Part shown: positions 42,735 through 54,379 of the stretch, one piece after another
Layout: each line of letters opens with the position of its first letter
Position numbering within the stretch: position 1 is the first letter of the stretch
Assembly (NCBI RefSeq): GCF_002099425.1
Contig: NW_018344106.1
Span: 186,001-250,000, forward strand
Source of the DNA: Phascolarctos cinereus
Taxonomy: Eukaryota > Chordata > Mammalia > Diprotodontia > Phascolarctidae
Reading direction: 5' to 3'
DNA length: 64,000 nt
Notes under the pieces: model-generated
Database searches by the model: none
What the model was told of the DNA's origin: nothing
The model's input: only the letters and a program-made list of their open reading frames with translations
Position numbers and translations under genes: made by a program

Positions 42735-43266
42735 GTGTTTATGTGGTGCTCACTATGTGCCAGGCCCTGTGCTAAACACCTTACAATCATGATTCAATTG
42801 TGTCGGATTCTCTGTGACCCTACCTGGGGTTTTCTTGGCAGAGGCACTGCAGCGGTTGGCCATTGCCTTCTCCAGCTCAATTTACAGATGAAGAAACTGA
42901 GGCAAACAGGGTGAAGTGACTTGCCCAGGATCACACAGCTAGGAAGTGTCTGAGGCCAGATTGGAACTTGGGAAGATGAGTCTTCCCGACTCCAGGTCCA
43001 GCACTCCATCCAGTGAGACACCTAGCTGCTTGCAAACAGGGCCAGGCTTGTCCAGGGTCACAACCAGTAAGTGTCTGATGTTGGATTTGAACTCGGGTCT
43101 TCCTGACTTCAGGCCCAGCACTCTATCATCCAGTGAGCCACCTAGCTCCGACCCTTGCCAAGTGACTTGCCCGGGGTCACATAGCTAGTGAATGAGTAAG
43201 GCCAGATTAGAACCCGGTCTTCCTGACTCACAGCCTGGGGCTCTAGCTACTGCACCACCCAGCTCC
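42735..43266 (-). mobile_element. Three SINE-derived copies in a row, antisense
   Basis: The antisense core (GACTTGCCCAGGATCACACAG ... CTTCCTGACTCCAGGCCCAGC ... CACCTAGCT) occurs three times: about 42790-43028, 43038-43152 and 43153-43266. The first copy has the long-form 3' part (CTCAATTTACAGATGAAGAA). Copies 2 and 3 hold only the tRNA-core part. Confidence 0.75.
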
Positions 43267-43489
43267 CACCTTCAAATACCAAACAGTGGAGGTCAGATTT
43301 AATCCCAGAAGTTGTCACTAGAACTTTGGGTTTTTTTCTTTTTTCTTTCTTTCTTTCTTTTTTTTTTTTTTTTTAAGAAAGGGAATGAATAACAGCATCA
43401 GATCTTCACCTTAGGAAAATCGCTTTGGCCACTGTGTCCAGGACCTTGCCTAGGACCAAGCCAGTTAACCAATCAATCAGCAAACAGGA

Positions 43490-43850
43490 GGAATCATGGT
43501 AGAAAGAGTGCTGGGCCTAGAAGACCTGAGTTCAAATCTTACCTCAGACACTCAGTGGTTGTGAAACTTAGCCTTTATTTGCCTTGCTCTTCTCACCTGT
43601 ATTTTTTTTGGGGGGGAGGGGTTAGGCAATAGGGTTAAGTGACTTGCCCAGGATCACACAGCTAGTAAGTGTTATGTGTCTGAGGCTGCATTTGAACTCA
43701 GGTCCTCTGGAATCCAGGGCCGGTGCTCTATCCACTGTGCCACCTCGCTGCCCCTTGGTCTTCTCACCTGTAAAAGGGGATCATTGCATCTCCTACCTCC
43801 CAGGGTTTTCCTGAGGATCAGCTGAGATGCTATCTGGAAGGTGCTCGTGG
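43490..43850 (+). mobile_element. MIR-type SINE split by a younger SINE
   Basis: Left part: GGTAGAAAGAGTGCTGGGCC, GAGTTCAAATCTTACCTCAG. Right part: TCACCTGTAAAAGGGGATCA, CTCCCAGGGTTTTCCTGAGG. The two halves join in MIR order across the inserted SINE. Confidence 0.75.
43602..43753 (-). mobile_element. tRNA-derived SINE inserted in MIR, with duplication
   Basis: Antisense copy from a T/G-rich tail through GGGTTAAGTGACTTGCCCAG to CACTGTGCCACCTCGCTGCC. It is flanked by CTTGCTCTTCTCACCTGTA (43583-43601) and CTTGGTCTTCTCACCTGTA (43754-43772), 18 of 19 bases identical. Confidence 0.92.
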
Positions 43851-44099
43851 TGGCCGTGACGCACAAGCTAGTCATCTCTGTCATACAAAGAGGAAGGCAA
43901 ACTTGCCCCTGAGAAGCTCCCATCCAGATGGGGGGGACCATTCTCCACTCCCGCCTCCAGCTGGAGTCTCAGGGGGCTCCTCTCGCCATGCCCAGCATTC
44001 CTCCCCGCCCGCACGGAGCCTGCCGGATCATGGTCCTAAACCGGCAACTGCCTTGGCTTCTTCCCCAGCTCCCTCTCCATTTTGGATCTGGCCTCTGTT

Positions 44100-44425
44100 C
44101 TTGACCCTCTGTGCCTCTGGACATGGCTGATGTCCCCCACTTCTCCCTGAAGTCTTCTCTCAAGCCTGTCTTCCCTGGTGACCTGAGGACCAGGTCCATC
44201 TCTAGCCCTTCGCTTCATACATCACTCCCACCTGCCTGGAGGATTGCAGGAACTATGAACTCCCAAACCTCCCATGCTGGGACTCCTCTGATTGGCTTCT
44301 CCCCTGGCTAGACTGTAAACTCCCTGAGGGCAGGAGTCATCTTCCTTTTTTGTATTATGTCTCTAACTTAGCACAATGCATGGTACACAGTAAGTACTTA
44401 CTAAATGCTTGTTGATTGACTGGTT
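44100..44425 (+). mobile_element. L2 3' end
   Basis: GACTGTAAACTCCCTGAGGG, GTCATCTTCC, TTAGCACAATGCATGGTACA and TACTAAATGCTTGTTGATTG form a typical L2 3' terminus. The 5' extension is less certain. Confidence 0.8.
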
Positions 44426-45975
44426 AATTGACAATTACTGTAAAACTTATAAAGGTCCAGATCAAAAAATAAAACTCGTTTCTTTTGTATGGTTAAGGAA
44501 TAAACTTCCAAGTAGAAGAAACATGATGACAGGCCGCCGCCTAGGAGCCATTTCATAAAGCCCATGATTTCTGCCAGTTTGACTGGATCCACTATTGAAC
44601 CCACGGCTATGCCAGCTGCAGCTCTGGGTAAACCCACCTGCGCTTTGACCTTTTCCTTGGCTTCCTCTTTCTTAGAATGGGCAGATGGAGCTCAGTGGCC
44701 ACCTGGAGGCTCATAGCAGGTCTGGCCAGGGCAGCCCTGGGGAGTGGACATCCTTCTAGCTTGACCTTCAGCCTCCTCCCTGCAACATGTTTGGTTGGGC
44801 CTCGTTCTGTGTGTGCTTTGAGATCATGGGCCCTAAGGGCCTCTGATGGTGAGTACAGAGTGCAGGGGAAGTGGTCTCCTGCCCCTCCCCCCATGCCTCT
44901 GTCTGACTCCTCCGGCCTCCCTTTGTGGGAGGCATGAACTGTTCCTGTCTGCTTGGCTAATTTTGGCAACTCTTCAGATGCATCCAAAGAGGATACCATG
45001 GATAGCTGTGATGTCTGGTGAGGCAAAGCAGCCATGACACTTTTGGGTGTTCAGATGGGCTTCTTTTGGGCCTTTCAGTGAACGGCACCTCCCTCAGAGG
45101 CAACCTCCTCAGACTGGCCCTCACAAGGTTGCAGGTTGGAGAGTGGGGTGAGGATGGGGTGACTGCTCAGATTCAAAGGCACACCAAGCATCCAGACTTC
45201 TCAAACTAAAACTCACGAGCCCCAACCCATGAGCTTACTTAGAATAGTCAGCCAGTGGAGACCATTAGCTCCAAACAAAGGCATTTACTAAAATGACATA
45301 GTAAGAACTACAGTATCAGTGGGAAGAGTGGGCACAAAAGTCAGATATATATGGACTGAGGCACACATGTGGAGAACACCTGGGGCCAGTGCAGCTCACT
45401 TCATGTTATCACAAGGTGGTGACCTGCTGCCTCCTCTCCCCTCCTGGGGCCAGCATGTCTGCTGAATGGCTCCTTTGGCTGGGATCATGCCTAGGCTCTT
45501 TCTCTCTTCAGTCCATACATGGCAGGTGCGGTTTGGTTTCCTACTTGCCATGTCTCTATGCTCACTGCAGATACTGGGTGAGCAAATCCTCTGTAAGATG
45601 CAGCGGCTAATGGTCAGCAGGGAGAAGACAAAGCTGTTCCCCCACTGTTGTCCTTTGGGAGAGGAGCAGGAGTCACACTCCAGGGAAAAAAAAAAAAAGA
45701 GGATGCTGCCTGACTCAAATCCTCTCTTGGGCTGGAAGCATTGGCTTTAAAAGGCCAACGAGAGAGGAATATTTGTCCAGCAATGGCCAGTGGCCCTTCT
45801 AATTTCATCAGGGAGAACGCCATCGTTATCCACAAAGGGGCAGCAGGGTGCAGACCCTGTAAAGTGTTTCTGCTGCCAGCGTCTGCTTCTTCACCTCTTA
45901 GGGGATGAAGTTATCCTTATGCCACGTCAGTTATTGGATGCTCGGCTTTTGGCAGAGAGAGAGCGAGCCCTGGCA
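44426..45975. other. Intergenic, unassigned minus-strand ORFs
   Basis: Two overlapping minus-strand open frames (44637-44401, 78 codons; 45035-44607, 142 codons) share a segment rich in Lys/Arg. One reads PRAAAGIAVGSIVDPVKLAE. I recognise neither. No splice-supported gene or repeat was identified in this stretch. Confidence 0.35.
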
Positions 45976-46480
45976 CATTGGCTGGAGCTCAGTAAACACC
46001 AATGGCTCCCTATGGCCTGCAGAAGCAAATAGCAAATGCTGTTTTGCTTTTGGAGCCCTTCCTAACCCTCCTAGCCCTGCCCCCTCTCCAGTTTTCTTAC
46101 GTCTGACTCCCCAACATCCAGTGACCCTGGCCTCCTGTCTGTTCTACCTCTCAGCTCTGGGCATTGTCTCTGGCCGTCCCCGTCCTGGAACACTCTCCCT
46201 CCTTCTGTCTGACTGCTGACTTCCCTGACTTCCTTTAAGCCGCAGCTAAAATCCCATCTCCAACAGCAAGTCTCCAACCCCTCTGAATTCGGTGCCTTCC
46301 CTCTCTTCATTATTTCCTATTTATCTGGTATGTGGCTTGTTTGTACATTTTCATTTGCTTGTTTTCTCCCCCATTAGATGGTGTGATCCTTGAGAACAGT
46401 GCCTCTTTTTGTATCCCTGGTGCTTAGCACAGTGCCTGGCACACAGTAGGTGCTTAATATTTATTTACTGGATAATTGAA
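45976..46480 (+). mobile_element. L2 3' end
   Basis: CAATGGCTCCCTATGGCCTG, TCTGGAACACTCTCCC-like text and the terminus GTGCTTAGCACAGTGCCTGG ... AGTAGGTGCTTAATATTTAT are L2 3' ORF2 and tail. Confidence 0.75.
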
Positions 46481-48200
46481 GTACTCCATCACTCCCCTCT
46501 CCTGCCTCTGTGCCCGGATTATGATATTTACAGAACTGTTTATCTATTTCCTCTTTCTGTCCAAGTGGTTTGTGGGGCAAAATTGCTTCCATTTCTACTA
46601 TGATTGATCTTCACCCAAATGGTCTCCACCAGGCCTCCCCTCTCTGATTCCTGGCTTCCTTCACTTGAGTAAACCTTTTAAAAATACAATGAGAATGTCT
46701 TTTCCCCTGCCACCACAGGCTTTTTGCCATCACTTTTAATTATCTGGTTAGTCATATTCCAACTCTGCGATACATGCCTACGAGGTCAAATTCACTCCGT
46801 TGTGTTAGGGCCTAAACTTTGGGTATTTGTGTATAAAGGGCTTTTGGAGACCTGTGAAATTCTGACTATTTCAACAGTTCCTTTTCTGGCACTGTTCCCA
46901 CTCTCTACAGGACCTCAATGGGTGGGTCTTTGCTCAGGTTTTTCCTTTCCCATCTTTTCAGCTCCTGTCCCTTTTGATTAGATCTGAATGATGCAAGACA
47001 AACATTCTTACCTGTTTTGTTGGGTGCATTCCATCCCTGGCTAGTGCCTGTCATTGTTCGAGTTCTAAGCCGTGGTTCTCAAACACCATATTCTGAATGG
47101 GCTGTTCATTCCCATAGCAATAGGAGAAGCTGCAGAAAGGTCATCAGAAAAAGGCCATCAGATTCAGCTGCTAAAACGTCACTGGGAACCACAGAGACCA
47201 TTTCCAGCCAAGGAATGGGGTTTGAGCCTTAAGGGTTTATGAGGGAGTGGACAATGAAGAAGAGAAGACAGAGAATGTTGCAGATCATTTCCAGGAGTTG
47301 ACCAGGTGAGTCCTTGGCCTGGGTTGAGACAAAGGTCGTCTCTTCCTCAGAGACAGGAATCAGGACAGAACAGTGACTGTGTAGAGAGGTGTGGCTGTCC
47401 ACAGAAGCCCAGCCACTGACCTGTGGTTTGTTGAGAAGGTGGGAGTTGGCAATATTGGTCAAGGGAGAATTAAGGCTTTGCCCCCCAGCCACAAGGCCCA
47501 GAACAGGCAGCATGAAGTGGTAGTGGATTCAGCCAGTGCAGTGGTGTGCCTTTTTCTAGTGGATCCCAGAGGGCCAAGTCACCAAAGATGGCATCTAATG
47601 GAAGGCCAAGGTTGTGAAGAGAGGAAGTGAGGCAGGCAGAAGTAATGAACTGGGAGAACAGGGAAGGATCTGGCCAGGGCGCAGAAGAATGAGGCAGAGG
47701 GAGAGATAGAAGGATGAGAGGATGAACAGAGTGGGAGATGTCCAAGCTTTGGGTCATGAAGATAGAACACTTACAAGTGATGGCTAGCTCTAAGGGTGTG
47801 ACCATGCCTGCCTGTGTGCAGCTGAGGTGGCATTGAAGGTCCTGATCATGGGATGTCAGGCAGTTTTTATGGGGACATTACTAGGTGTGTGCATGCCCAC
47901 AAATACAAGGGTAGGGTCTGGGGTGGAGAGGAAGACTGAATTTCTGGCAGCACATACACCAAAATGTGTTTCAGAAGATAAACAGAGAGATACGTAACAG
48001 GCAGAGGTGAGAACTCAGCATAGATCCTCTATAGCTAGGCTTGGATCTGCAGAAGGGTGGGGAGCCAGGCTGACCACTTGGGAGGCTGGCACAGCTGGAA
48101 AGAGCCCCAATCTCCTTTGGAACCCCAACTTTGGAATTTCATGCTTGCTAGAGAATTAACCTGAGAAGGATGGATGGTAGCACAAGGAAAATATGGCCAC
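46481..48200. other. Intergenic, no gene seen
   Basis: AT-richer sequence to about 47000, then purine-rich sequence that may be old antisense LINE (47470-47805). Nothing codes recognisably. Confidence 0.4.
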
Positions 48201-48202
48201 AT

Positions 48203-49199
48203 CCTCATTTCTAAAATATATAGAGAACTTAGTCAAATTTATAAGAATACAAGTCATTCCCCAATTGATAAATGGTCAAAGGATATGAACAGGCAGTTTT
48301 CAGATGAAGAAATTAAAGCCATCTGTAGTCATATGAAAAAATGCTCTAAATCGCTACTGAGAGGTGAGACATCACACCTGTTAGATTGGCCAACATGACA
48401 AAACAGGAAAATGGTAAATGTTGGAGAAGATGTGGGAAAATTGGAACACTAACGCATTGTTGATGGAGTTGTGAAGTGATCCAACCATTTTGGAGAGCAC
48501 TTTGGAATGTGCATACCCTTTGACTCAGTAATAGCACTTCTAGTGCTGTATCTCAAAGAAATCATAAAAATGGGGAAAGGACCCACATGTACAGAAATAT
48601 TTATAGCAGCTCTTTTTGTGGTGGCCAGGAATTGGAAATTATGGGGATGCCCATCAGTTGGGGAATGGCTGAACAAGTTGTGGTGTATGAATGTAATGGA
48701 ATACTATTGTGCTATAAGAAATGATGAGCAGGCAGACTTCAGAAAAACCTGGAAAGACTTGTATGGACTGATGCTGAGTGAAGTGAGAAGAACCAGGAGA
48801 ACGCTGTACACAGTTAACAGCCATGTTGTGTGATGACTAACTTTGATGGGCTTAACTCTTCAGCGATACAAGGATCTAAGACATCTCCAAAGTCCTTATG
48901 ATGGAAAATGCTATCCACATCCAAAGAAAGAACTATGGAGTTTGAATGCAGGTCGAAGCAGACTATCTACTTTTTTTTCCCTTCTGTTTTGTTTTGTTTC
49001 CTCTTTCTTGTGGTTCCTCCTATTGGTTCTAATTTTTCCTTACAACATGACTAATGTGAAAATATGTTTAATGGGTATGTATATGTAGAGCCTATATTAG
49101 ATTGTGTGCCATCTTGGGGAGGGAGGGAGAGAGAAAAATTTAAAACTCAAAAGCTTACGGAAGTGATTGTTGATAACTCAAAATAAATAAATAAATAAG
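48203..49199 (+). mobile_element. 5'-truncated L1 with target-site duplication
   Basis: It begins CCTCATTTCTAAAATATATAG, runs through the ORF2 C-terminus and 3' UTR, and ends in AAATAAATAAATAAATAAG. ATATGGCCAC occurs at 48191-48200 and again at 49201-49210, with matching edge bases, as the duplication. It contains short deletions relative to the copy at 9644. Confidence 0.9.
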
Positions 49200-49210
49200 A
49201 ATATGGCCAC

Positions 49211-49824
49211 GTAGGGAGGAGGAAGAGGCAAGCCTCCTGGACTGCACTGGTGTCCACAGACAGATCCTAAAGGAGGCTGCACATACGCGGAGAGCTCATG
49301 GAACAGGCTAAAGTCTGTGAGGCCCCAGCTGAGGGTGGTGGAAGGGGGCCAGGAAGCTGTTGGGATGAGCTGACACCTGTGGCTGCATTAGCAGGAGCCT
49401 TGTGTCCCAAACTGGGGAATTTGTCCCAGACGGACAGAAACCAAAGGAAACAGTGAAAGATGAGGAACCAAGAGGTATGTGGGGGGGGCGGGGGTTGGGA
49501 TGCAAGGTAGGGAAGAGAAGGGCTTTCCCATGGGATTCTGGGGGCTCACCCTTCAGGTCTGTGTTCCCCCAAGGGGACATGGTTCCCCTAGAGAATTGCC
49601 AACTGTGTGTAACTTGAGAGGGAGGGAGGAAGACCAGGCAGCAGCAATTTCTTACGGGATTCCAAGCTGGCAGGGTCGCAAGGAGCATCAGTGGAATTTT
49701 GCAGATAAACAAACAGGCCCAGAGAGGGTCAGAGACTCCCTCAAGGTTGCACAGATGGTAGTTGGGCTGGTGACTCCAAAATGCCAGAACCTGGCTGAGG
49801 TTCTCCAGGGAACACTTCTTTTTT
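49211..49824. other. Intergenic; MIR-like piece at the end
   Basis: No gene. About 49690-49800 (AACAAACAGGCCCAGAGAGG, TTGCACAGATGGTAGTTGGG) resembles antisense MIR. Confidence 0.4.
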
Positions 49825-49978
49825 TTCCTTCTTTTTTTTGACTAGGCAATGGGGTTAAGTGACTTGTCCGGGGTCACACAGCTAGCAAATGTCAAGTATC
49901 TGAGGCCGCATTTGAACTCAGGTCCTCCTGAGTCCAGGGCCAGTGCTCTATCTGTTGTGCCACCTAGCTGCCCCAGGG
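49825..49978 (-). mobile_element. tRNA-derived SINE, antisense
   Basis: From a T-rich end through GGGTTAAGTGACTTGTCCGG and CACAGCTAGCAAATGTCAAG to GTGCCACCTAGCTGCCCC. The repeated GGGAACA(C/T)TTCT on both sides is a likely target-site duplication. Confidence 0.9.
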
Positions 49979-50499
49979 AACATTTCTGTAGCCCTGCCTT
50001 CACTCTGGTGGCAGATAGAAAAAGAATCCAAATGATACCATGCCTCCTGGGCTTCTATCCCAGTTAAGAGCTGTTCTGGTCTCTGGGGTGCCCTGGGAGA
50101 GAGAGTACAGAATAGAGGAGAGAATGCTGGACCCAGGACCAAATCCCACTTGGTTTCTCATCTGTCCATCAGGGATAAAAATACCAGGCAAGGGGTTATG
50201 TCTGTCACTGTTGTGATTTTTACCAATCTTCCACTTAGCCCCTTCCTCCAACACCTCCTTGTGGTATGGCCATGGGTCCTGGAAGGCCCCCTACCAGGGT
50301 CCTCTGGCACAGAGTGGGCTTTGGTTCTATGTAGCTCCTGGCAGAGGCAAGTTAGCTTAGCTGGCACATCCTGGTCTAGTGACCAATGAGGGCGCAAAGC
50401 CGGAGGGGCATGGAATCTTATCCATCTTGACATCTCCTGCTATACACAAAACCAGAAGGAGGAAGCTGGGAGGGGGAGCTAATGCACTGGATGAAAGAG

Positions 50500-50775
50500 T
50501 CAGAATCTAAAAATATCTTCCTAGGCAAGACCATCAGGCTGAGTGTACTACGATGATGTTCAGTGGGGATGAGAAAGCAATTGGATGGGGGGGATCGGGG
50601 ACTAGAAGCTCCACATGATGTGGCTGCCAAGAAAGCCAATAGGATCTTGGGTTGCATCAGCTGGGGCAGGGCTTCCAGGAATAGGCAGGTGAGGCGCCCA
50701 CCCTACTTGGCCCTCATCAGACCTCAGTCAGTTCTGTAGTGTCCAGAGCAGGACAGCTGGGAGGGTCATGGCCTG
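50500..50775 (+). mobile_element. CR1/L3-clade LINE fragment
   Basis: GATGTGGCTGCCAAGAAAGC, CAATAGGATCTTGGGTTGCA and CATCAGACCTCAGTCAGTTC parallel the CR1/L3 ORF2 3' region (pattern: Gln-Ala-Ala-Lys-Lys-Ala-Asn ... Leu-Gly-Cys-Ile). Confidence 0.65.
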
Positions 50776-51519
50776 CAGTCTGTGTCACAGGAGGACTGTG
50801 CTCCTGGGTCACAGTAGCTGTCCTCAAGCACCTGATGGGCAATCGTATGGCAGAGATACTAGATTCATGCTTTTGGCCCCAGAAGGCAGAATCAAGAGCA
50901 TCAGTTCATGCCAAGCGTAGGGAAAACTTCCCTAAAGTGAAATCCTTGCTTCGGGGGTGGGGGTTTCCCCCTCACTGGGATTCTTCAGGCAGAAGCTGGC
51001 CAACCACCCACCATGAGACAGTGAGGACTCCTTTCAGGCATGGGCTGGATAAGGGGCTGCTGAAATTCTGTGATGGCACACCAAACTGAAATTCTGGTCC
51101 TAAGGCCAGCCAGATCAGGTGAGGGGTGGTGTGTGCCCTCCTCCCCCACACTGAGCACTTCTGTAAGGGCATTAGGACCTCTGTCCCTTCACTGCTGCCA
51201 TGGCCCGGTCACCGGCAATCCCATAGGAAGCCCAGGGGATCCACCTCCAGTGAAGAGGATCCAGGAAGTGTGATCAGGGAGCCCAGTTGGGCTCACCCTT
51301 CTGACCCTGAGAACTGAACCATGTGAGAGAAAGAAGGTTAAGTGCTGGGTCTTGTGGACAGAGAGAGCTAGGAGTGGAGCATGGTGGTGGGAGGACGGGG
51401 CCGAGTTGGGGAGAGGGGTGCTCAGATGTCCTGTTCCAAAGCCACCGCTCTCATCAAGCTCTGCTCAGCTGAGACAACAGTCCAAAACCAGGGGGCCCGA
51501 GGCAGCGGTCCACCAACCA
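50776..51519. other. Intergenic, no gene seen
   Basis: Short ORFs only; no recognisable repeat or exon. Confidence 0.4.
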
Positions 51520-51760
51520 GCATTTGTCAAGAGCCTGTGATGTGCCAGGGGAACAAAGAAACAGCCCCTGTCCCCAAGGAGCCTCGATCTGATGGCAGAG
51601 ACAACACCCAAACCACTGACAGGACAGACTGGAAGAAAGCACCAGTGCTGAGAGGGGCCACGAAGGTGGGGTTTTAGCTGGGACTTGAGGGAAGCGGAGT
51701 GGAGATGAAGAAGAGAGAGTGTTCCAGGCATGGAGGGCTTCCATGCCCTTCCAGAGAGAA
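51520..51760 (-). mobile_element. L2 LINE 3' end, antisense
   Basis: CCAGCATTTGTCAAGAGCCT, GTGATGTGCCAGGGGAACAA, GGTTTTAGCTGGGACTTGAG and GTGTTCCAGGCATGGAGG match the antisense L2 copies elsewhere. Confidence 0.65.
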
Positions 51761-53171
51761 GGAACCACACACACCCCAGGGCCCAACTCAGTGGAGAGCA
51801 GTCCACCAAAGCAGGGTGTGCTCGACAGGCTGGGTCTGGAGGCTGGGAAGGGCTGGCCTGGTGCCCCACTGACTGTCCCCCTCCCTCTCACCAGCACAGC
51901 CATGAAGACTACTCTTTGAGCACTCCAATAAGACAATGATTAAGAATGCCCTTAGCCCAGGCTCTCGGGCTTCTAGGATGCCCCTTCTCATGGCCAATAC
52001 CCTATGTTTTGGGACTGGAGGCGTGGCCCTCCTATTGAACACTTTACCTTAAGGCTGGCTGCGTTCTGGAAAGAGAATGGTCACCAGGGCTCACACGTTT
52101 CCCTGGTCAGGAGAGGCTAACGGGGTCTGGGCAGAAGCATTCCTGGGCATGTTCTATGGCACTGGAATCTGATAGGGGTTGTCGACCCAAAGGCCACGAG
52201 AGTCTTCATTTCAGGGGACATTTGGTCCTCTCATACCAGAGTGCTCTAGTTAAGTCTTTGCAAAAAGACCACCAGAAAATTAATTGCAGCTTATGTGCCA
52301 AGACCAACATTAAATGTTACTGCTTCCCCCCAAATTAAAAGCAAGTGAGAGAATATTAAAAAAAAAAAAAAGACTAACCCTAAATGTCTAAATCTCCCAT
52401 GGGTATAAAATGTTTGCGAGAATCATCAACGCGCACACACACACAGGACACATGAAGGACTTTCACGAGCTGTGTTCCACAGCCTCCTACATCTAATGTC
52501 ACATGACCCACTGATTTAGGATTCTGGAGAACCTGTATTACAGAAACACAGTGAACTGGGAACAAGATCCTCCCAAGGCCACTCACTGTCTCTCTTCTGT
52601 TGGTCTTCTTGAAAGAGAGGAAGAAAACTTTCTCGTGACCTTCATTACAAATAGACAGAAGGGTAGAAAGTGCGGAGCCCAATGGCCACCGAAGGCACTT
52701 CCCACTGTCAGGAAGGAGACCCCGTGCAGAGCAGGGGCCCAGATGCACCTGCTGGGCCTCCTCCTTGCCCCCACAGGAAAACCAAGGGGGCGAAGAATGC
52801 CTGTTGTCTAGATGCACAAGCACAGTGAACTAGACAGCCTATGCACGAGGGGTGCCTCCTCTTTTTGGTTTCATGGACCCCTCAGGCAGGGGATGCCTAT
52901 GGACCTCTTCTCGGAATCATTTTTAAGTGCATAAAATAAAATACATCGGATCAATTACATTGAGATACGATTATCAAATATTAAAAGAACTAGTTCATTT
53001 TACAGATCTTGGACAACGAGCTGGGACAAGAATTAAAAGGTAAAAGACTGGGCAAGAAACTCTGTGGGAAATAGAGAAGTTCCTTGAATGACCCCAGACA
53101 ACCTGAATATTTTAAATAGGAACATTCTTTGTGCCATGTTTTATTTCCATGAGTCTGGAACACATTGCAAT
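51761..53171. other. Intergenic, no gene seen
   Basis: No exon was found. About 52850-52985 (TTTGGTTTCATGGACCCCTC ... TGCATAAAATAAAATACAT) looks like an old interspersed mammalian repeat that I remember but cannot name. Confidence 0.4.
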
Positions 53172-53562
53172 GGGAGTCATGCGGCACCCCACTCTGGGGC
53201 ACACAGAAGATAAGGAGTCTTGGAGGACTGGTCTGTGGGTATTGGGGAGGACCATAGTCAGGGGCACACTGACAATGAGAGTCATGGAGACCACAGTCTG
53301 GGGCACAGAGACGATGGGAAACATGGAACACTGCCATCTGTGACCTCTGAAGAATGGGAGTCTGGAGGCACCACCATGTAGGCATGTAAGGGATGGATGT
53401 CATGGAGGCCCATGTTCCGGGGCACCCAAAAGATGAGCGCCCCAGAAAGGGCACCCCACTGTAGAGTACACAGAAGATGCCAGCCATGGGACATCACATT
53501 CTCTGGCACCTGGTGGGTGGGGAGTCATGAAACAACAAAGTGTCTGGCACACAGAGGATATG
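53172..53562 (+). repeat. Degenerate ~40-bp minisatellite, 9-10 copies
   Basis: Units of 38-44 bp follow the pattern GAGTCATGGAGGCACCACAG then TCTGGGGCACACAGAAGATG. Nine or ten copies can be laid out head to tail, each diverged by point changes and small indels. Because the unit is often 39 bp, the minus strand stays open for 165 codons (53487-52990) with a 13-residue rhythm of Cys, Pro and Ser. I do not consider it a gene. Confidence 0.8.
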
Positions 53563-53584
53563 AGTTGTCTACAACTCATGATTC

Positions 53585-53980
53585 AATTCAGGATTTAGAC
53601 AAGCATTTATTGAGCACTGTGATAGGCCAAATACAAAATGAAACCACCAGTTCCCTGCTCCACAAGCTTACATTCTGTTGGCGTGAGAAGCAGGAGAGGG
53701 GAGCTACATGCTCACAAGTAAGTTAGCACAAACTGTGTTCCAACTAAATACAAATCCATGCCAGGGGCCAGAGGAAGTAGAAATGGCTCCTGGCAGGGGA
53801 GGGAGTCTTGCACAGAAGCCAAGGCAAAGGTAAGAAGGGGAGGGGCAGATGAAATGGGCGGGGCCAGGGAGTTGGAGGTGGGTCCGCCAGGCTGGAAATA
53901 ACCAGGCACAGACACCCTGGAAAGACAGGCTGCAGTCAGATTGTGAGGGGTCTTAAATACTGGACAGAGGAGCTATGAGG
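53585..53980 (-). mobile_element. L2 LINE 3' end, antisense
   Basis: ACAAGCATTTATTGAGCACT, CCACAAGCTTACATTCTG and TTGTGAGGGGTCTTAAATAC fit an antisense L2 3' region. Confidence 0.6.
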
Positions 53981-54379
53981 ACAGGACCGTGTGAGTGGAA
54001 AAAAGGGGAGGCTGGAGAGGTGCTATGTATCAGCAAGACCTGGAAAATGCATTGCTGGGAAAGCGCTCTGACAAAAGCAAACACCGCTCGGACAGGATCT
54101 TACACACCCAAACCAAGCCAAGGTCCACGCGTCTAAGGCGGCGTCTCTTTAAAAACGGTAGCCGGTGGAGGAAGCTGCCTTTCACAATTATCATGATTAT
54201 CACAATTAGAGGACAGGGCTCTAAACCGAACATGGGATGGGGAGGGCAGAAGAGACGAACCAATTCTGTTACATAAAACCGAACCTGGCAAGGACTGAGT
54301 CAACCAAGCAAGCTGGAGAGAGCGGAGGGGACTGAGAAGGATCTTTGTGTCGGACACCTTTGATAAAGGTCTTCTCACC

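Noticed and set aside
52990-53487. 165-codon minus-strand ORF
   Set aside because: The open frame follows from a 39-bp-type tandem repeat; no start context, splice or homology support.
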